Shown here: positions 51,729 to 60,162 of the stretch, in pieces
Numbering within the stretch: the stretch's first letter is position 1
Layout of the letters: every line of letters begins with the position of its first letter
Source: Pararhodobacter sp.
GTDB taxonomy: Bacteria; Pseudomonadota; Alphaproteobacteria; Rhodobacterales; Rhodobacteraceae
Reading direction: 5' to 3'
Assembly: GCF_034676545.1 (NCBI RefSeq)
Contig: NZ_JAUCBZ010000015.1
Coordinates: 3,131,001 to 3,195,000, forward strand
Length of the DNA: 64,000 nucleotides
Program-made: the position numbers and the translations under genes
Notes under the pieces: generated by a model
What the model saw: only the letters and a program-made list of their open reading frames with translations
The model's database searches: none
What the model was told of the DNA's origin: nothing

Positions 51729-52949
51729 ATGCGCAAATGGCTGAAACGACTTGGGTTTGTGGTGCTGGGGCTGGTGGTTCTTGTGGCTGCCGTGGCAATC
51801 TGGAAACGCGATGACCTGTCTCGGCTGATGGCGGTCAACAGCCTGTTTGCCGAGGACCGGATCGTTGGCAATTTCTCGTCGATGCGCAGCATGTTCCACA
51901 GTGTCGATATGGACGGCGGCGACCCGACGCCGCTGCCTGAGGGTGTGCCGCTGGCCCTGTCGGACGCGGCCCTGCCGCTCGACTTCGATACCTGGATTCA
52001 AGAGCGGCACATCACCGGCATGGTGGTTCTGAGCGGCGGTGCCATCGTGGCGGAAGGCTATTATCTGGGCACCGAGCAAGACGACCTGCGCGTGTCCTGG
52101 TCGGTTGCCAAAAGCGTCTTGTCACTGCTGGTCGGCCAGTTGCACGACGAGGGCGTGATCCCGGATCTGGATGCACAGGTCACGCAATTCGCCCCTGAGT
52201 TGCGGGGCTCGGCCTATGACGGGGCGACAATCCGCAATGTGTTGCGCATGGCCTCCGGCGTTGCCTTCAACGAGGATTATTTCGACTTCTGGTCCGATAT
52301 CAACCGCATGGGTCGGGTTCTGGCGCTGGGCGGGTCGATGGATGGATTCGCGGCTGGACAATCGGCACGACGTGGCGCACCGGGGGCGGATTGGCAATAT
52401 GTCTCGATCGACACGCATGTGTTGGGCATGGTGATCCGCGGTGCCACCGGGCGGTCCATCGCCGACCTGGTGCAGGAGCGTCTGTTCCGCCCTCTGGGTC
52501 TGGACCGTGATCCCTATTATATCACGGACGGCAGAGGCGTGGCCTTCGTGCTGGGCGGGCTGAACCTGACGACCCGCGACTATGCGCGGATCGGGCAATT
52601 GGTGGCCCAGAACGGCGAATGGCAAGGGCAGCAGATCGTCTCGGCGGACTGGATCGCGGAATCGACGGCGGCCAGCGCGCCGGGCGGGGTCGGCTATGGG
52701 TATCAATGGTGGCTGCCCGACGATGCCACCCCGGGCGAGGTCTATGCGCGCGGCGTATACGGTCAGTTCATCTGGATTGACCGCGCGCGCGACGTGGTGA
52801 TCGCCGTCAACAGCGCCGACCGGGCATTCCGTGCCGAGGGCGTGCTGGACAGCAACATCGCCATGTTCCGCGCGATTGCACGTCTGGCCGAAAACACGCA
52901 AGACACGCCGCAAGTTCAACAACCTCAAGCAACGGAGCAAACCCCATGA
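51729..52949 (+). CDS. Serine hydrolase, class C beta-lactamase/penicillin-binding-protein fold
   Basis: A 406-residue protein. An N-terminal signal anchor (about 8-25) is followed by a beta-lactamase-fold domain. The catalytic SxxK is SVAK (SWSVAKSVLS, about 134), and the second motif is Y-V-S (QYVSIDT, about 224) in place of YxN. A Gln/Thr/Pro-rich tail ends the protein. Such proteins act as esterases, DD-peptidases or amidases; substrate unknown. ATG 51729 is preceded by GGAGG. The stop overlaps the CDSGH gene (ATGA). Confidence 0.9.
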   Translation: MRKWLKRLGFVVLGLVVLVAAVAIWKRDDLSRLMAVNSLFAEDRIVGNFSSMRSMFHSVDMDGGDPTPLPEGVPLALSDAALPLDFDTWIQERHITGMVVLSGGAIVAEGYYLGTEQDDLRVSWSVAKSVLSLLVGQLHDEGVIPDLDAQVTQFAPELRGSAYDGATIRNVLRMASGVAFNEDYFDFWSDINRMGRVLALGGSMDGFAAGQSARRGAPGADWQYVSIDTHVLGMVIRGATGRSIADLVQERLFRPLGLDRDPYYITDGRGVAFVLGGLNLTTRDYARIGQLVAQNGEWQGQQIVSADWIAESTAASAPGGVGYGYQWWLPDDATPGEVYARGVYGQFIWIDRARDVVIAVNSADRAFRAEGVLDSNIAMFRAIARLAENTQDTPQVQQPQATEQTP

Positions 52950-53188
52950 CTGACGCCCCGATCATCGCCCAGAAGGCCCCCTATGCGATCGAATGCGAAG
53001 CCGGAAAATCCTATTTCTGGTGCGCCTGCGGGAAATCGCAAAAACAGCCGTTCTGCGACGGCTCGCACAAGGGAAGCAGCTTTACACCGGTGAAATACGA
53101 CGCGACGGAAAGCAAACGTGTGTTCTTTTGTGGCTGTAAACACTCGGCGAAATCCCCGCTCTGCGATGGATCTCACAAGACGCTGTAA
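52946..53188 (+). CDS. CDGSH-type iron-sulfur protein with two CDGSH motifs
   Basis: An 80-residue protein with two complete three-Cys/one-His 2Fe-2S motifs: CACGKSQKQPFCDGSH (about 27-42) and CGCKHSAKSPLCDGSH (about 62-77). Two in tandem is the single-chain mitoNEET-like bacterial form. The clusters are redox-active and transferable in homologues. It is coupled to the serine hydrolase (4-nt overlap) and followed 9 bp on by DUF2237. Confidence 0.95.
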   Translation: MTDAPIIAQKAPYAIECEAGKSYFWCACGKSQKQPFCDGSHKGSSFTPVKYDATESKRVFFCGCKHSAKSPLCDGSHKTL

Positions 53189-53197
53189 GGAAACGCC

Positions 53198-53581
53198 ATG
53201 CCTCCGAACCTCCAGCCAGAACCGTCGGTCAATGTCTTGGGCGAAGCGTTGCAAAGCTGCTCGACTGAGCCCATGACCGGGTTCTTTCGCAACGGCTGCT
53301 GTGACACCAACGCCGCGGATCATGGGGTGCACACGGTCTGCGCCATCATGACCGCCGAGTTTCTGGCGATGTCCAAATATCTGGGCAACGATCTGAGCAC
53401 GCCACGCCCGGAATATGGCTTTGAAGGCCTGATGCCGGGCGATCAATGGTGCCTGTGCGCGGAACGGTTCCGGCAGGCCCATGATGAAGGCGCGGCACCT
53501 TTTGTACGGCTGGATGCGACGCATCGCAAAACGTTGGAAATCGTATCGCTTGAGGTCTTGCGCCAATATGCCGTAGATTAA
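53198..53581 (+). CDS. DUF2237 family protein
   Basis: A 127-residue soluble protein (NVLGEALQSCSTEPMTGFFRNGCC... pattern) with conserved cysteines at the NGCCDT region and WCLCAERF, matching DUF2237. The function is unknown; the cysteines could bind metal. It lies between the CDGSH protein and the truncated haemoglobin on one strand. Confidence 0.9.
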   Translation: MPPNLQPEPSVNVLGEALQSCSTEPMTGFFRNGCCDTNAADHGVHTVCAIMTAEFLAMSKYLGNDLSTPRPEYGFEGLMPGDQWCLCAERFRQAHDEGAAPFVRLDATHRKTLEIVSLEVLRQYAVD

Positions 53582-53643
53582 GGGGCAAGGGCGCGGCAAA
53601 ACGCCCACTTGCCTTTGCCCGATTTCGGACGAACTTTGCGCTT

Positions 53644-54039
53644 ATGCTAGAACCTCGATTCCCCATCACCGCCGAACAGATCGACACAGTTGTGGCGGAT
53701 TTTTACGCCAATATTCGCGTGCATCCGACGCTTGGTCCGGTGTTTGCCGCCCATGTCACCGATTGGCCCGAGCATGAGGCCAAGATCGCCCGGTTCTGGC
53801 GCAACGCGATCCTGTTCGAGCGGTCTTACAACGGCAACCCGATGGCGGCGCATCATGCGGCGGGCAACGTGCGCCCCGGCATGTTCGAACCGTGGCTGGC
53901 CTTGTTCGACACGGTTTTGCGTCGGAATTTGCCAGCGCAAACCGCAGCGTCTTGGTCCGCTCTTGTGCACAGGATCGGCTTTGCGCTGCGCTCGGGCCTG
54001 GTGGACAGTTCGACCAAGGGCCCACCGAGGCTGGTCTGA
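53644..54039 (+). CDS. Group III truncated haemoglobin
   Basis: A 131-residue group III trHb. The proximal haem-ligand His70 is in NPMAAH, matching the PLKKH of Campylobacter Ctb. FWRNAILFERSYNGNPM and MFEPWLALFDTVL are typical. Group III globins bind O2/NO and are tied to NO or low-oxygen stress. The upstream gap of 62 bp suggests it belongs to the CDGSH-DUF2237 run. A hairpin lies 75 bp downstream. Confidence 0.93.
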   Translation: MLEPRFPITAEQIDTVVADFYANIRVHPTLGPVFAAHVTDWPEHEAKIARFWRNAILFERSYNGNPMAAHHAAGNVRPGMFEPWLALFDTVLRRNLPAQTAASWSALVHRIGFALRSGLVDSSTKGPPRLV

Positions 54040-54113
54040 CCGGTTTCGGTCACGCGGTCACCCCCTCACCTTGGCAAGGTCCCGGGGTGAAACCTGGGAA
54101 AGACAAGGCATGG

Positions 54114-54147
54114 AAAAACGGACCAAAGGAAACCCTTGGTCCGTCTT
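54114..54147 (-). terminator. Bidirectional hairpin terminator
   Basis: ACGGACCAAAGG (54118-54129) and CCCTTGGTCCGT (54133-54144) pair with one mismatch around AAA. On the minus strand TTTTT follows, a good terminator for the small secreted protein gene, which ends 70 bp away. On the plus strand the T-run is broken (CTTGGTCTTT), giving a weaker stop for the haemoglobin operon. Confidence 0.85.
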
Positions 54148-54216
54148 GGTCTTTACCGGCGGTTCAGGCGCAGCGGCTTTTTCGCAATGCCGCGCCGTGC
54201 CCGCTTTAAGTGTTGT

Positions 54217-54537
54217 TTAGTCCGTGCTCATCACGCCCTCATCACCCATGACGGTCTGGGCCTGCTCAGGGTTCATCGCGGTTTGGAACGCTGCCGAGCA
54301 GTCCAACGAGTCCTGGATCGACACGACGTTGTTGGAGGCGGAACGCTGGTTCTCGCCCGCGCTGATGTCAACCCGGCTTTCAAGGCAGGCGTGAAATTCA
54401 GCCGTCGAGGCTTCGATCAAGGCGTTTTGCTCGACGCGAATGTTCTGGCCGTGCGATTCTGCCAGAGCGCCAGTTGCAGGAACCAGTGACATGGAAGCGG
54501 CAACGACGGCGGCGGCGGTCATACGATTGAAGGTCAT
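54217..54537 (-). CDS. Small secreted protein of unknown function
   Basis: A 106-residue protein with a signal peptide (MTFNRMTAAAVVAASMSLVPATGALAES). The mature part (~80 residues) is acidic and helical with two cysteines (FHACLESR and SLDCSAAF) that could form a disulfide. ATG 54537 has AGAGGA upstream; a longer frame above it is not supported. No family recognised. Confidence 0.75.
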   Translation of the reverse strand: MTFNRMTAAAVVAASMSLVPATGALAESHGQNIRVEQNALIEASTAEFHACLESRVDISAGENQRSASNNVVSIQDSLDCSAAFQTAMNPEQAQTVMGDEGVMSTD

Positions 54538-54910
54538 AGCGGGTAGTCCTCTCAGATATTCAACAGACACCAATTAGGTCTTCGATGTCGTGGAACGCGG
54601 TATTGCGTTCCTCTGATAAGACAACGGGAGGATTTCCGATTAGTTCCATTTAGGATGTATATTTTACGGTCGCCAATCGTCGGCGCGCCTTACAATGGCT
54701 GAATTAATCCTTCCATTTCAACACCTTGAAACGTTGTTCGAAAATGGCTTTCTTGCCAGCCCGAAACCCAGCCCAAACCACAATAACGCCACGCAAACCG
54801 GGCTTGCCCCTGAACGGTGACGTCTTGAACCGCGTTTTGTGGCACACCATGCGCCGCAATACAGTGATCGCGGCGACATGCGAAGGCCAGGTCCGGGACG
54901 CGAGATGCCC
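54538..54910. other. Intergenic region with inverted repeat upstream of the small secreted protein gene
   Basis: No convincing gene here. It contains a perfect 7-bp inverted repeat GGAACGC-GGTATT-GCGTTCC (54592-54611), about 55 bp upstream of the secreted protein start. An A+T-rich patch (about 54635-54720) could hold the promoter. The right part is the 3-prime flank of trpB. The repeat could be an operator or a 5-prime-UTR hairpin. Confidence 0.5.
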
Positions 54911-56143
54911 TCAGGTCTTGATGTCAAACCCGAGGTGCTTGGCGACGGTGAAGATATCCTTGTCGCCGCGTCCACACATGTTCATCACGATGATATGGTC
55001 GCGCGGCAGATCGGGCGCGATTTTCATCACATGGGCCAGGGCGTGGCTGGGCTCCAGCGCGGGAATGATCCCTTCCAGATGGCAGCTCAGTTGGAACGCC
55101 TCCAGCGCCTCCGAGTCGGTGATGCTGACATATTTGGCACGGCCAATATCATTGAGCCACGAATGCTCCGGCCCGATGCCCGGATAATCGAGGCCCGCCG
55201 AAATCGAGTGCCCTTCGAGGATCTGGCCATCGTCGTCTTGCAGCAAATAAGTGCGGTTGCCGTGCAGCACGCCGGGGCGACCGCCGGTCAGCGAGGCGCA
55301 ATGCTCCATGCGTTCATCCACACCGCGCCCACCCGCCTCGACGCCGATGATGTTCACACTGGGATCGTCGAGGAACGGATAGAACAGCCCCATCGCATTC
55401 GAGCCGCCGCCAATCGCCGCGATGATGGTGTCAGGCAAACGCCCCTCGCCCTCTTGCTCGGCCAGTTGCCAGCGGGTTTCCTTGCCGATGATCGACTGAA
55501 AATCGCGCACCATTGCCGGATAGGGGTGCGGACCTGCCACCGTACCGATGCAATAAAACGTGTCGCGCACATTGGTCACCCAATCGCGCAGCGCGTCGTT
55601 CATCGCGTCTTTCAACGTGCCACGGCCTGAGGTCACCGGCACCACCTCGGCACCCAGCAGGCGCATGCGGAACACGTTGGGTGCCTGACGCTCCACGTCG
55701 GTGGCCCCCATGTAGACCACGCATTTCATCCCGAATTTGGCGCAGACCGTGGCAGTCGCTACGCCATGCTGCCCGGCGCCGGTTTCGGCGATGATCCGGG
55801 TCTTGCCCATGCGCCGCGCCAGGATGATCTGGCCCAGCACGTTGTTGATCTTGTGCGCGCCAGTGTGGTTCAACTCGTCGCGCTTGAGATAGATTTTCGC
55901 GCCGCCCAGATGCTCGGTCAGCCGGGCCGCGTGATACAATGGCGACGGACGGCCGACATAGTGCTTCCACAGGTCGTCCATCTCGGCCCAGAAACTGTCG
56001 TCGGTCTTGGCGAATTCGTATTGCGCCTCAAGATCGAGGATCAGCGGCATCAGCGTTTCAGACACGAAACGCCCGCCAAAAATGCCAAAGCGCCCGTTTT
56101 CGTCCGGACCGCTCTTGAAGGAATTGATCAGATCGTCGGGCAT
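54911..56143 (-). CDS. trpB: Tryptophan synthase beta chain
   Basis: A 410-residue PLP enzyme converting indole and serine to tryptophan. The PLP lysine is Lys98 (HTGAHKINN), and the phosphate-binding loop is GGGSNAMG (about 246). ATG 56143 gives the normal length. It is the last gene of the rpsA/ihfB-downstream run, 13 bp after the GNAT gene. trpA is not in the window. Confidence 0.97.
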   Translation of the reverse strand: MPDDLINSFKSGPDENGRFGIFGGRFVSETLMPLILDLEAQYEFAKTDDSFWAEMDDLWKHYVGRPSPLYHAARLTEHLGGAKIYLKRDELNHTGAHKINNVLGQIILARRMGKTRIIAETGAGQHGVATATVCAKFGMKCVVYMGATDVERQAPNVFRMRLLGAEVVPVTSGRGTLKDAMNDALRDWVTNVRDTFYCIGTVAGPHPYPAMVRDFQSIIGKETRWQLAEQEGEGRLPDTIIAAIGGGSNAMGLFYPFLDDPSVNIIGVEAGGRGVDERMEHCASLTGGRPGVLHGNRTYLLQDDDGQILEGHSISAGLDYPGIGPEHSWLNDIGRAKYVSITDSEALEAFQLSCHLEGIIPALEPSHALAHVMKIAPDLPRDHIIVMNMCGRGDKDIFTVAKHLGFDIKT

Positions 56144-56156
56144 TTCGGCCTCCTTT

Positions 56157-56606
56157 TCAGTCCAGACTGCGTTTATAGCCAACATGCGACGCGGTAAAGC
56201 CAAGCGCTTCGTAAAACGCCTGCGCGCGGTCACGGGTCTTGTTGGTGGTCAGTTGCAACAACCCGCAGCCCGCCACACGCGCGCGAACCTCGGCATCGGC
56301 AAAGAGCGCCGCGCCCAGCCCCTGCCCGCGATAGGGTTGGGCAATGCGCACCGCCTCGATCTGGGCGCGACGCGTCGCATTCAGCGACAGGCCGGACAGG
56401 AACGACAGTTGATAGGTGCCGACGATCTGCCCGGCGACGTCCGCAACGATCAGATGGTTGTCGGTCTCGGCCTGCATCGCGTCGAAAGCCGCGAAATAGC
56501 GCTCCATGTCATCCGATTCGCGCCCTGCCCCCAAAATATCATCCCGCAACAAGGCGGCAATCGCGGGAACCTCGTCACGCGTTGCGGCGCGAAAGAGTGC
56601 GGTCAT
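56157..56606 (-). CDS. GNAT-family N-acetyltransferase
   Basis: A 149-residue GCN5-related acetyltransferase. The acetyl-CoA motif A is VRIAQPYRGQGLGAALFADAE in outline (R/QxxGxG/A at RGQGLGAAL, about 96). Substrate unknown; similar proteins are often inserted between trpF and trpB in Rhodobacteraceae. Overlaps the trpF stop by 4 nt (ATGA). Confidence 0.92.
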   Translation of the reverse strand: MTALFRAATRDEVPAIAALLRDDILGAGRESDDMERYFAAFDAMQAETDNHLIVADVAGQIVGTYQLSFLSGLSLNATRRAQIEAVRIAQPYRGQGLGAALFADAEVRARVAGCGLLQLTTNKTRDRAQAFYEALGFTASHVGYKRSLD

Positions 56607-57250
56607 GATGTTGCGGCGGTCACGAAGGCGCGGATCAGGTCCGGATCCTTGACGCCCGGCGCGCTTTCAACACCCGAGGAAACATCAACCTGCGACGCGC
56701 CCGTCAAGGCGACCGCCTCGGCGACATTCCCCGGCGTCAAGCCCCCCGCCAGCATCCACGGCACCGGCCAGCGACGCCCAGCGATCACGCGCCAGTCAAA
56801 GGTCAGCCCGTTGCCGCCCGGCAGCACCGCGTCCTTGGGCGGTTTGGCATCGACCAACAACATATCGGCGACCCGGCCATACTCGGCCAGGGCGGGCAAA
56901 TCCTCGGCACCGGCGACACCAACCGCCTTGATCAGCGGCAAGCCGTAGCGGGCGCGCAAATCCGCCAGACGTTCGGGGGTTTCCTTGCCGTGAAGCTGCA
57001 ATATGTCTAACGGAACTTCGGCCAGAACCGCGTCAAACAACGCATCATCGGCGTTCACGAACAGCCCGACACGCGCCAGACCGACCGGAGCCGCCAAGGC
57101 GATGGCGCGGGCCTGTTCGGGGCTGACCGCGCGCGGGGATTTCGCGAAAAACACCAAGCCGGCATAGGCCGCGCCAGCATCGGCCACGACCTGCATGTCC
57201 TGCGGCTTGGTGAGGCCGCAGATCTTCACGCGCACGGGCTTTTGCGTCAT
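56603..57250 (-). CDS. trpF: Phosphoribosylanthranilate isomerase
   Basis: A 215-residue TIM-barrel enzyme of tryptophan synthesis. Conserved stretches are VKICGLTKPQD at the N-terminus, LQLHGKETPE in the middle and DVSSGVESAPGVKD at the C-terminus, with the catalytic Cys in the first and Asp nearby. Overlaps lapA and the GNAT gene by 4 nt each, showing a tightly coupled operon. Confidence 0.96.
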   Translation of the reverse strand: MTQKPVRVKICGLTKPQDMQVVADAGAAYAGLVFFAKSPRAVSPEQARAIALAAPVGLARVGLFVNADDALFDAVLAEVPLDILQLHGKETPERLADLRARYGLPLIKAVGVAGAEDLPALAEYGRVADMLLVDAKPPKDAVLPGGNGLTFDWRVIAGRRWPVPWMLAGGLTPGNVAEAVALTGASQVDVSSGVESAPGVKDPDLIRAFVTAATS

Positions 57251-57618
57251 CGCGGAGAATCCGCCTCGTCGAGGATCGCCAGAACTTGATCCTTGGGCTT
57301 TTCTGGCTTTGTGACCGCTGTCGTTGGGGTGGTTGTCGTTGCGGCACGCAATTGCGCAACCTCACGGCGCAGTGCCGCCGTCTCGACACGTTGGCCGTGC
57401 TCGCGCAGCCATTCCCAGATCAGGCCGATAACCAGACCGAGACCTGCCGCGCCACCGACTATGACGAACAACGGCAGCGTCACCGAGTACCCAAACCCGA
57501 GAAACGCGCTCATCGTGTCTGGCCAGACCGCCAAGGTCACCGACCCACGATTGGCCAGGGCCAACATGACGCAAAGCAACAGGATGACGGCCAAAAAAGC
57601 GTAGTGGATGTATTTCAT
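57247..57618 (-). CDS. LapA-domain membrane protein (DUF1049)
   Basis: A 123-residue inner-membrane protein with two TM helices (about 5-22 and 45-68), the DUF1049/LapA layout. A charged, Thr/Pro-rich cytoplasmic tail follows with coiled-coil character. LapA partners lipopolysaccharide-assembly control (LapB) in gammaproteobacteria; the alphaproteobacterial role is less clear. It lies 9 bp after ihfB. Confidence 0.88.
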   Translation of the reverse strand: MKYIHYAFLAVILLLCVMLALANRGSVTLAVWPDTMSAFLGFGYSVTLPLFVIVGGAAGLGLVIGLIWEWLREHGQRVETAALRREVAQLRAATTTTPTTAVTKPEKPKDQVLAILDEADSPR

Positions 57619-57627
57619 AACGTCAGA

Positions 57628-57915
57628 TCAAGGTTCCAAGCCGTTCAACCGATCACGCAGCAACTTGCCGGTTTTGAAGAACGGGACACATTTTTCTTCG
57701 ACTTCGACGGTTTCGCCGGTTCGAGGGTTCCGCCCGGTTCTGGCATCCCGGCTCTTGATCGAGAATGCGCCAAAACCGCGCAACTCCACGCGCTCACCGC
57801 GAGAGAGCGCCTCGATGATCTCTTCGAAGAACGTATTGACGATACGCTCAACGTCACGCTGGTAGAGATGCGGATTGTCTTCGGCAAGTTTTTGGATCAG
57901 TTCCGATCGGATCAT
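57628..57915 (-). CDS. ihfB: Integration host factor subunit beta
   Basis: A 95-residue HU/IHF-fold protein. It starts MIRSELIQKLAEDNP and carries the DNA-arm signature GRNPRTGETVEVEEK, with the conserved proline. It bends DNA with IhfA. ATG 57915 has an extended GGGGGAGGT Shine-Dalgarno immediately upstream. It is separated from rpsA by a strong terminator, so it has its own promoter in the 226-bp gap. Confidence 0.97.
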   Translation of the reverse strand: MIRSELIQKLAEDNPHLYQRDVERIVNTFFEEIIEALSRGERVELRGFGAFSIKSRDARTGRNPRTGETVEVEEKCVPFFKTGKLLRDRLNGLEP

Positions 57916-58141
57916 GACCTCCCCCCCAGGTGGCACAGTTGTGGAAAGAAGCGCCTTCTGTGGGCGCTGATGTTATGGTTTGACTATAGGCCTTCTTTTC
58001 CGGCGCACAATAAAAACCGCACGATTCTGAATGTTTGCGGGCACATGGCCGCTATTCGCGCGGGTGATTGGCGGGCTTTTCGCGCAAGACGTGTCACAAA
58101 TCTGACATCCGCCCGTCGGACCCCGAATCACTTGACCGATG

Positions 58142-58168
58142 AAAAAGGCCCCGCAAACGCGGGGCCTT
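58142..58168 (-). terminator. Rho-independent terminator after rpsA
   Basis: AAGGCCCCGC and GCGGGGCCTT form a perfect stem with a 4-nt loop. On the minus strand the stem is followed by TTTTT, about 25 bp after the rpsA stop. It separates rpsA from ihfB transcription. Confidence 0.93.
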
Positions 58169-58192
58169 GTCTCAACTCAAGAGCTGCGGAGT

Positions 58193-59872
58193 TCAGTCCT
58201 TGTCGCGCAGTGCGGCACCCAGGATGTCGCCCAGCGAGGCGCCGGCATCCGACGAACCATACTGTTCCACGGCTTCTTTCTCTTCGGCGATTTCACGCGC
58301 CTTGATCGACAGACCCAGTTTGCGGGTCTTGCTATCAACCGAGGTCACCCGCACGTCAACCTTGTCACCCACGCCAAAGCGCTCTGGGCGCTGGTCGGCG
58401 CGGTCGCGGGCCAGATCCGAACGACGGATGAACGACTTCATGCCGTTGTATTCGACCTCGATACCGCCGTCTTCGATCGCAGTGACCGACACGGTGATGA
58501 TCGAGCCGCGCTTCACGCCGTCGATCGCCTCGGAGAAGGTATCCGCACCAAGCGCTTTGACCGACAACGAAATCCGCTCGCGCTCGACGTCGACTTCCAG
58601 CACAGCCGCCTGAACGATGTCGCCCTTGCGGTAGTTCTGGATGGCTTCCTCGCCGCGGGTATCCCACGACAGATCCGAGAGGTGGACCATGCCGTCGATG
58701 TCGCCTTCGAGGCCGACGAACAGACCGAATTCGGTGATGTTCTTGACTTCGCCTTCGATGGTTGCACCAGCCGGGAACGATTCTGCGAACACTTCCCATG
58801 GGTTGCGCTGCGTCTGCTTGAGACCCAGGGAAACGCGACGCTTGGCGCTGTCGATTTCCAGAACCATGACTTCGACTTCTTGCGAGGTCGAGACGATCTT
58901 GCCGGGGTGCACGTTCTTCTTGGTCCAGCTCATTTCCGAGACGTGGACCAGACCCTCGACACCGGCTTCCAGCTCAACGAATGCGCCGTAGTCGGTGATG
59001 TTGGTCACGCGGCCTTTGTGGACCGACAACAAGGGATAATTGGCCTCGACCGCATCCCATGGATCGGCCTGCAACTGCTTGATGCCGAGGCTGATACGGT
59101 GGGTTTCCTTGTTGATCTTGATGACCTGAACCTTGAGGGTTTCGCCAATCGAGAGCACTTCGGAGGGGTGGTTGATGCGACGCCAGGCCATATCGGTGAC
59201 GTGCAACAGACCGTCAACACCGCCCAAGTCAACAAATGCACCGTATTCGGTGATATTCTTGACCACACCATCCAGCACCTGACCTTCGGCCAGTTTGCCG
59301 ATGACTTCGGCGCGCTGCTCGGCGCGGCTTTCTTCGAGGATCGCGCGACGCGACACCACGATATTGCCACGACGGCGATCCATTTTCAGGATCTGGAACG
59401 GCTGCTTGAGACCCATCAACGGGCCGGCATCGCGCACCGGGCGCACATCGACCTGGCTGCCGGGCAGGAACGCAACTGCGCCGCCCAGATCAACCGTAAA
59501 GCCGCCTTTGACACGGCCAAAGATCGCGCCATCGACGCGCAATTCGTCTTCGTAGGCCTTTTCCAGACGATCCCAGGCAGCTTCGCGGCGGGCTTTTTCA
59601 CGGCTCACAACAGCTTCGCCGCGGGCGTTCTCGACGCGCTCAAGGTAGACTTCCACCTCGTCGCCGACTGCCACTTCGGGGGTCTCGCCAGGGTTGGCGA
59701 ATTCTTTCAGATCAACGCGGCCTTCCATCTTGTAGCCGACGTCGATGATCGCTTGGCCCGCCTCGATGGCGATGACCTTGCCTTTGACGACACTGCCCTC
59801 TTGCGGGGTGTCGATTTCCAGAGACTCCTGAAGCAGGGCCTCGAATTCTTCCATAGTCGCGTTAGCGCTCAT
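58193..59872 (-). CDS. rpsA: 30S ribosomal protein S1
   Basis: A 559-residue protein with six S1 OB-fold repeats, e.g. VKGKVIAIEAGQAIIDVGYK (about 27) and VLDGVVKNITEYGAFVDLGG. It brings mRNA to the 30S subunit. Length is normal. Start MSANATMEEFEA at ATG 59872. cmk, often upstream in other orders, is not adjacent here; instead the acyl-CoA ligase is divergent, 290 bp away. Confidence 0.98.
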   Translation of the reverse strand: MSANATMEEFEALLQESLEIDTPQEGSVVKGKVIAIEAGQAIIDVGYKMEGRVDLKEFANPGETPEVAVGDEVEVYLERVENARGEAVVSREKARREAAWDRLEKAYEDELRVDGAIFGRVKGGFTVDLGGAVAFLPGSQVDVRPVRDAGPLMGLKQPFQILKMDRRRGNIVVSRRAILEESRAEQRAEVIGKLAEGQVLDGVVKNITEYGAFVDLGGVDGLLHVTDMAWRRINHPSEVLSIGETLKVQVIKINKETHRISLGIKQLQADPWDAVEANYPLLSVHKGRVTNITDYGAFVELEAGVEGLVHVSEMSWTKKNVHPGKIVSTSQEVEVMVLEIDSAKRRVSLGLKQTQRNPWEVFAESFPAGATIEGEVKNITEFGLFVGLEGDIDGMVHLSDLSWDTRGEEAIQNYRKGDIVQAAVLEVDVERERISLSVKALGADTFSEAIDGVKRGSIITVSVTAIEDGGIEVEYNGMKSFIRRSDLARDRADQRPERFGVGDKVDVRVTSVDSKTRKLGLSIKAREIAEEKEAVEQYGSSDAGASLGDILGAALRDKD

Positions 59873-60162
59873 GCTGTTCAGTTCCTTCGGTTTCTGTTTT
59901 TCTGGCCTTGCGGTTGGTTCCGCCGGTCTTTCGCTGCCCATTTGACACAAGCCACATCACCACGGAGAATCCCCCATGCCCAGTGCAGCCATGCCTTGGG
60001 ATGCGCGGCCTATAGCCTCTATCGGTCCGGCAAGCAAGCGTTCCCGCCTTATTCCCTTGAGGATTCGTCGGCGTTCGCGGCGTTTCTGGTGGCTTCCCTC
60101 GAAAATCGTCGCAGAATGCAAAGCCTGTGCTAACCTTGCCCATCGTCAATGGAGATCCGGCC

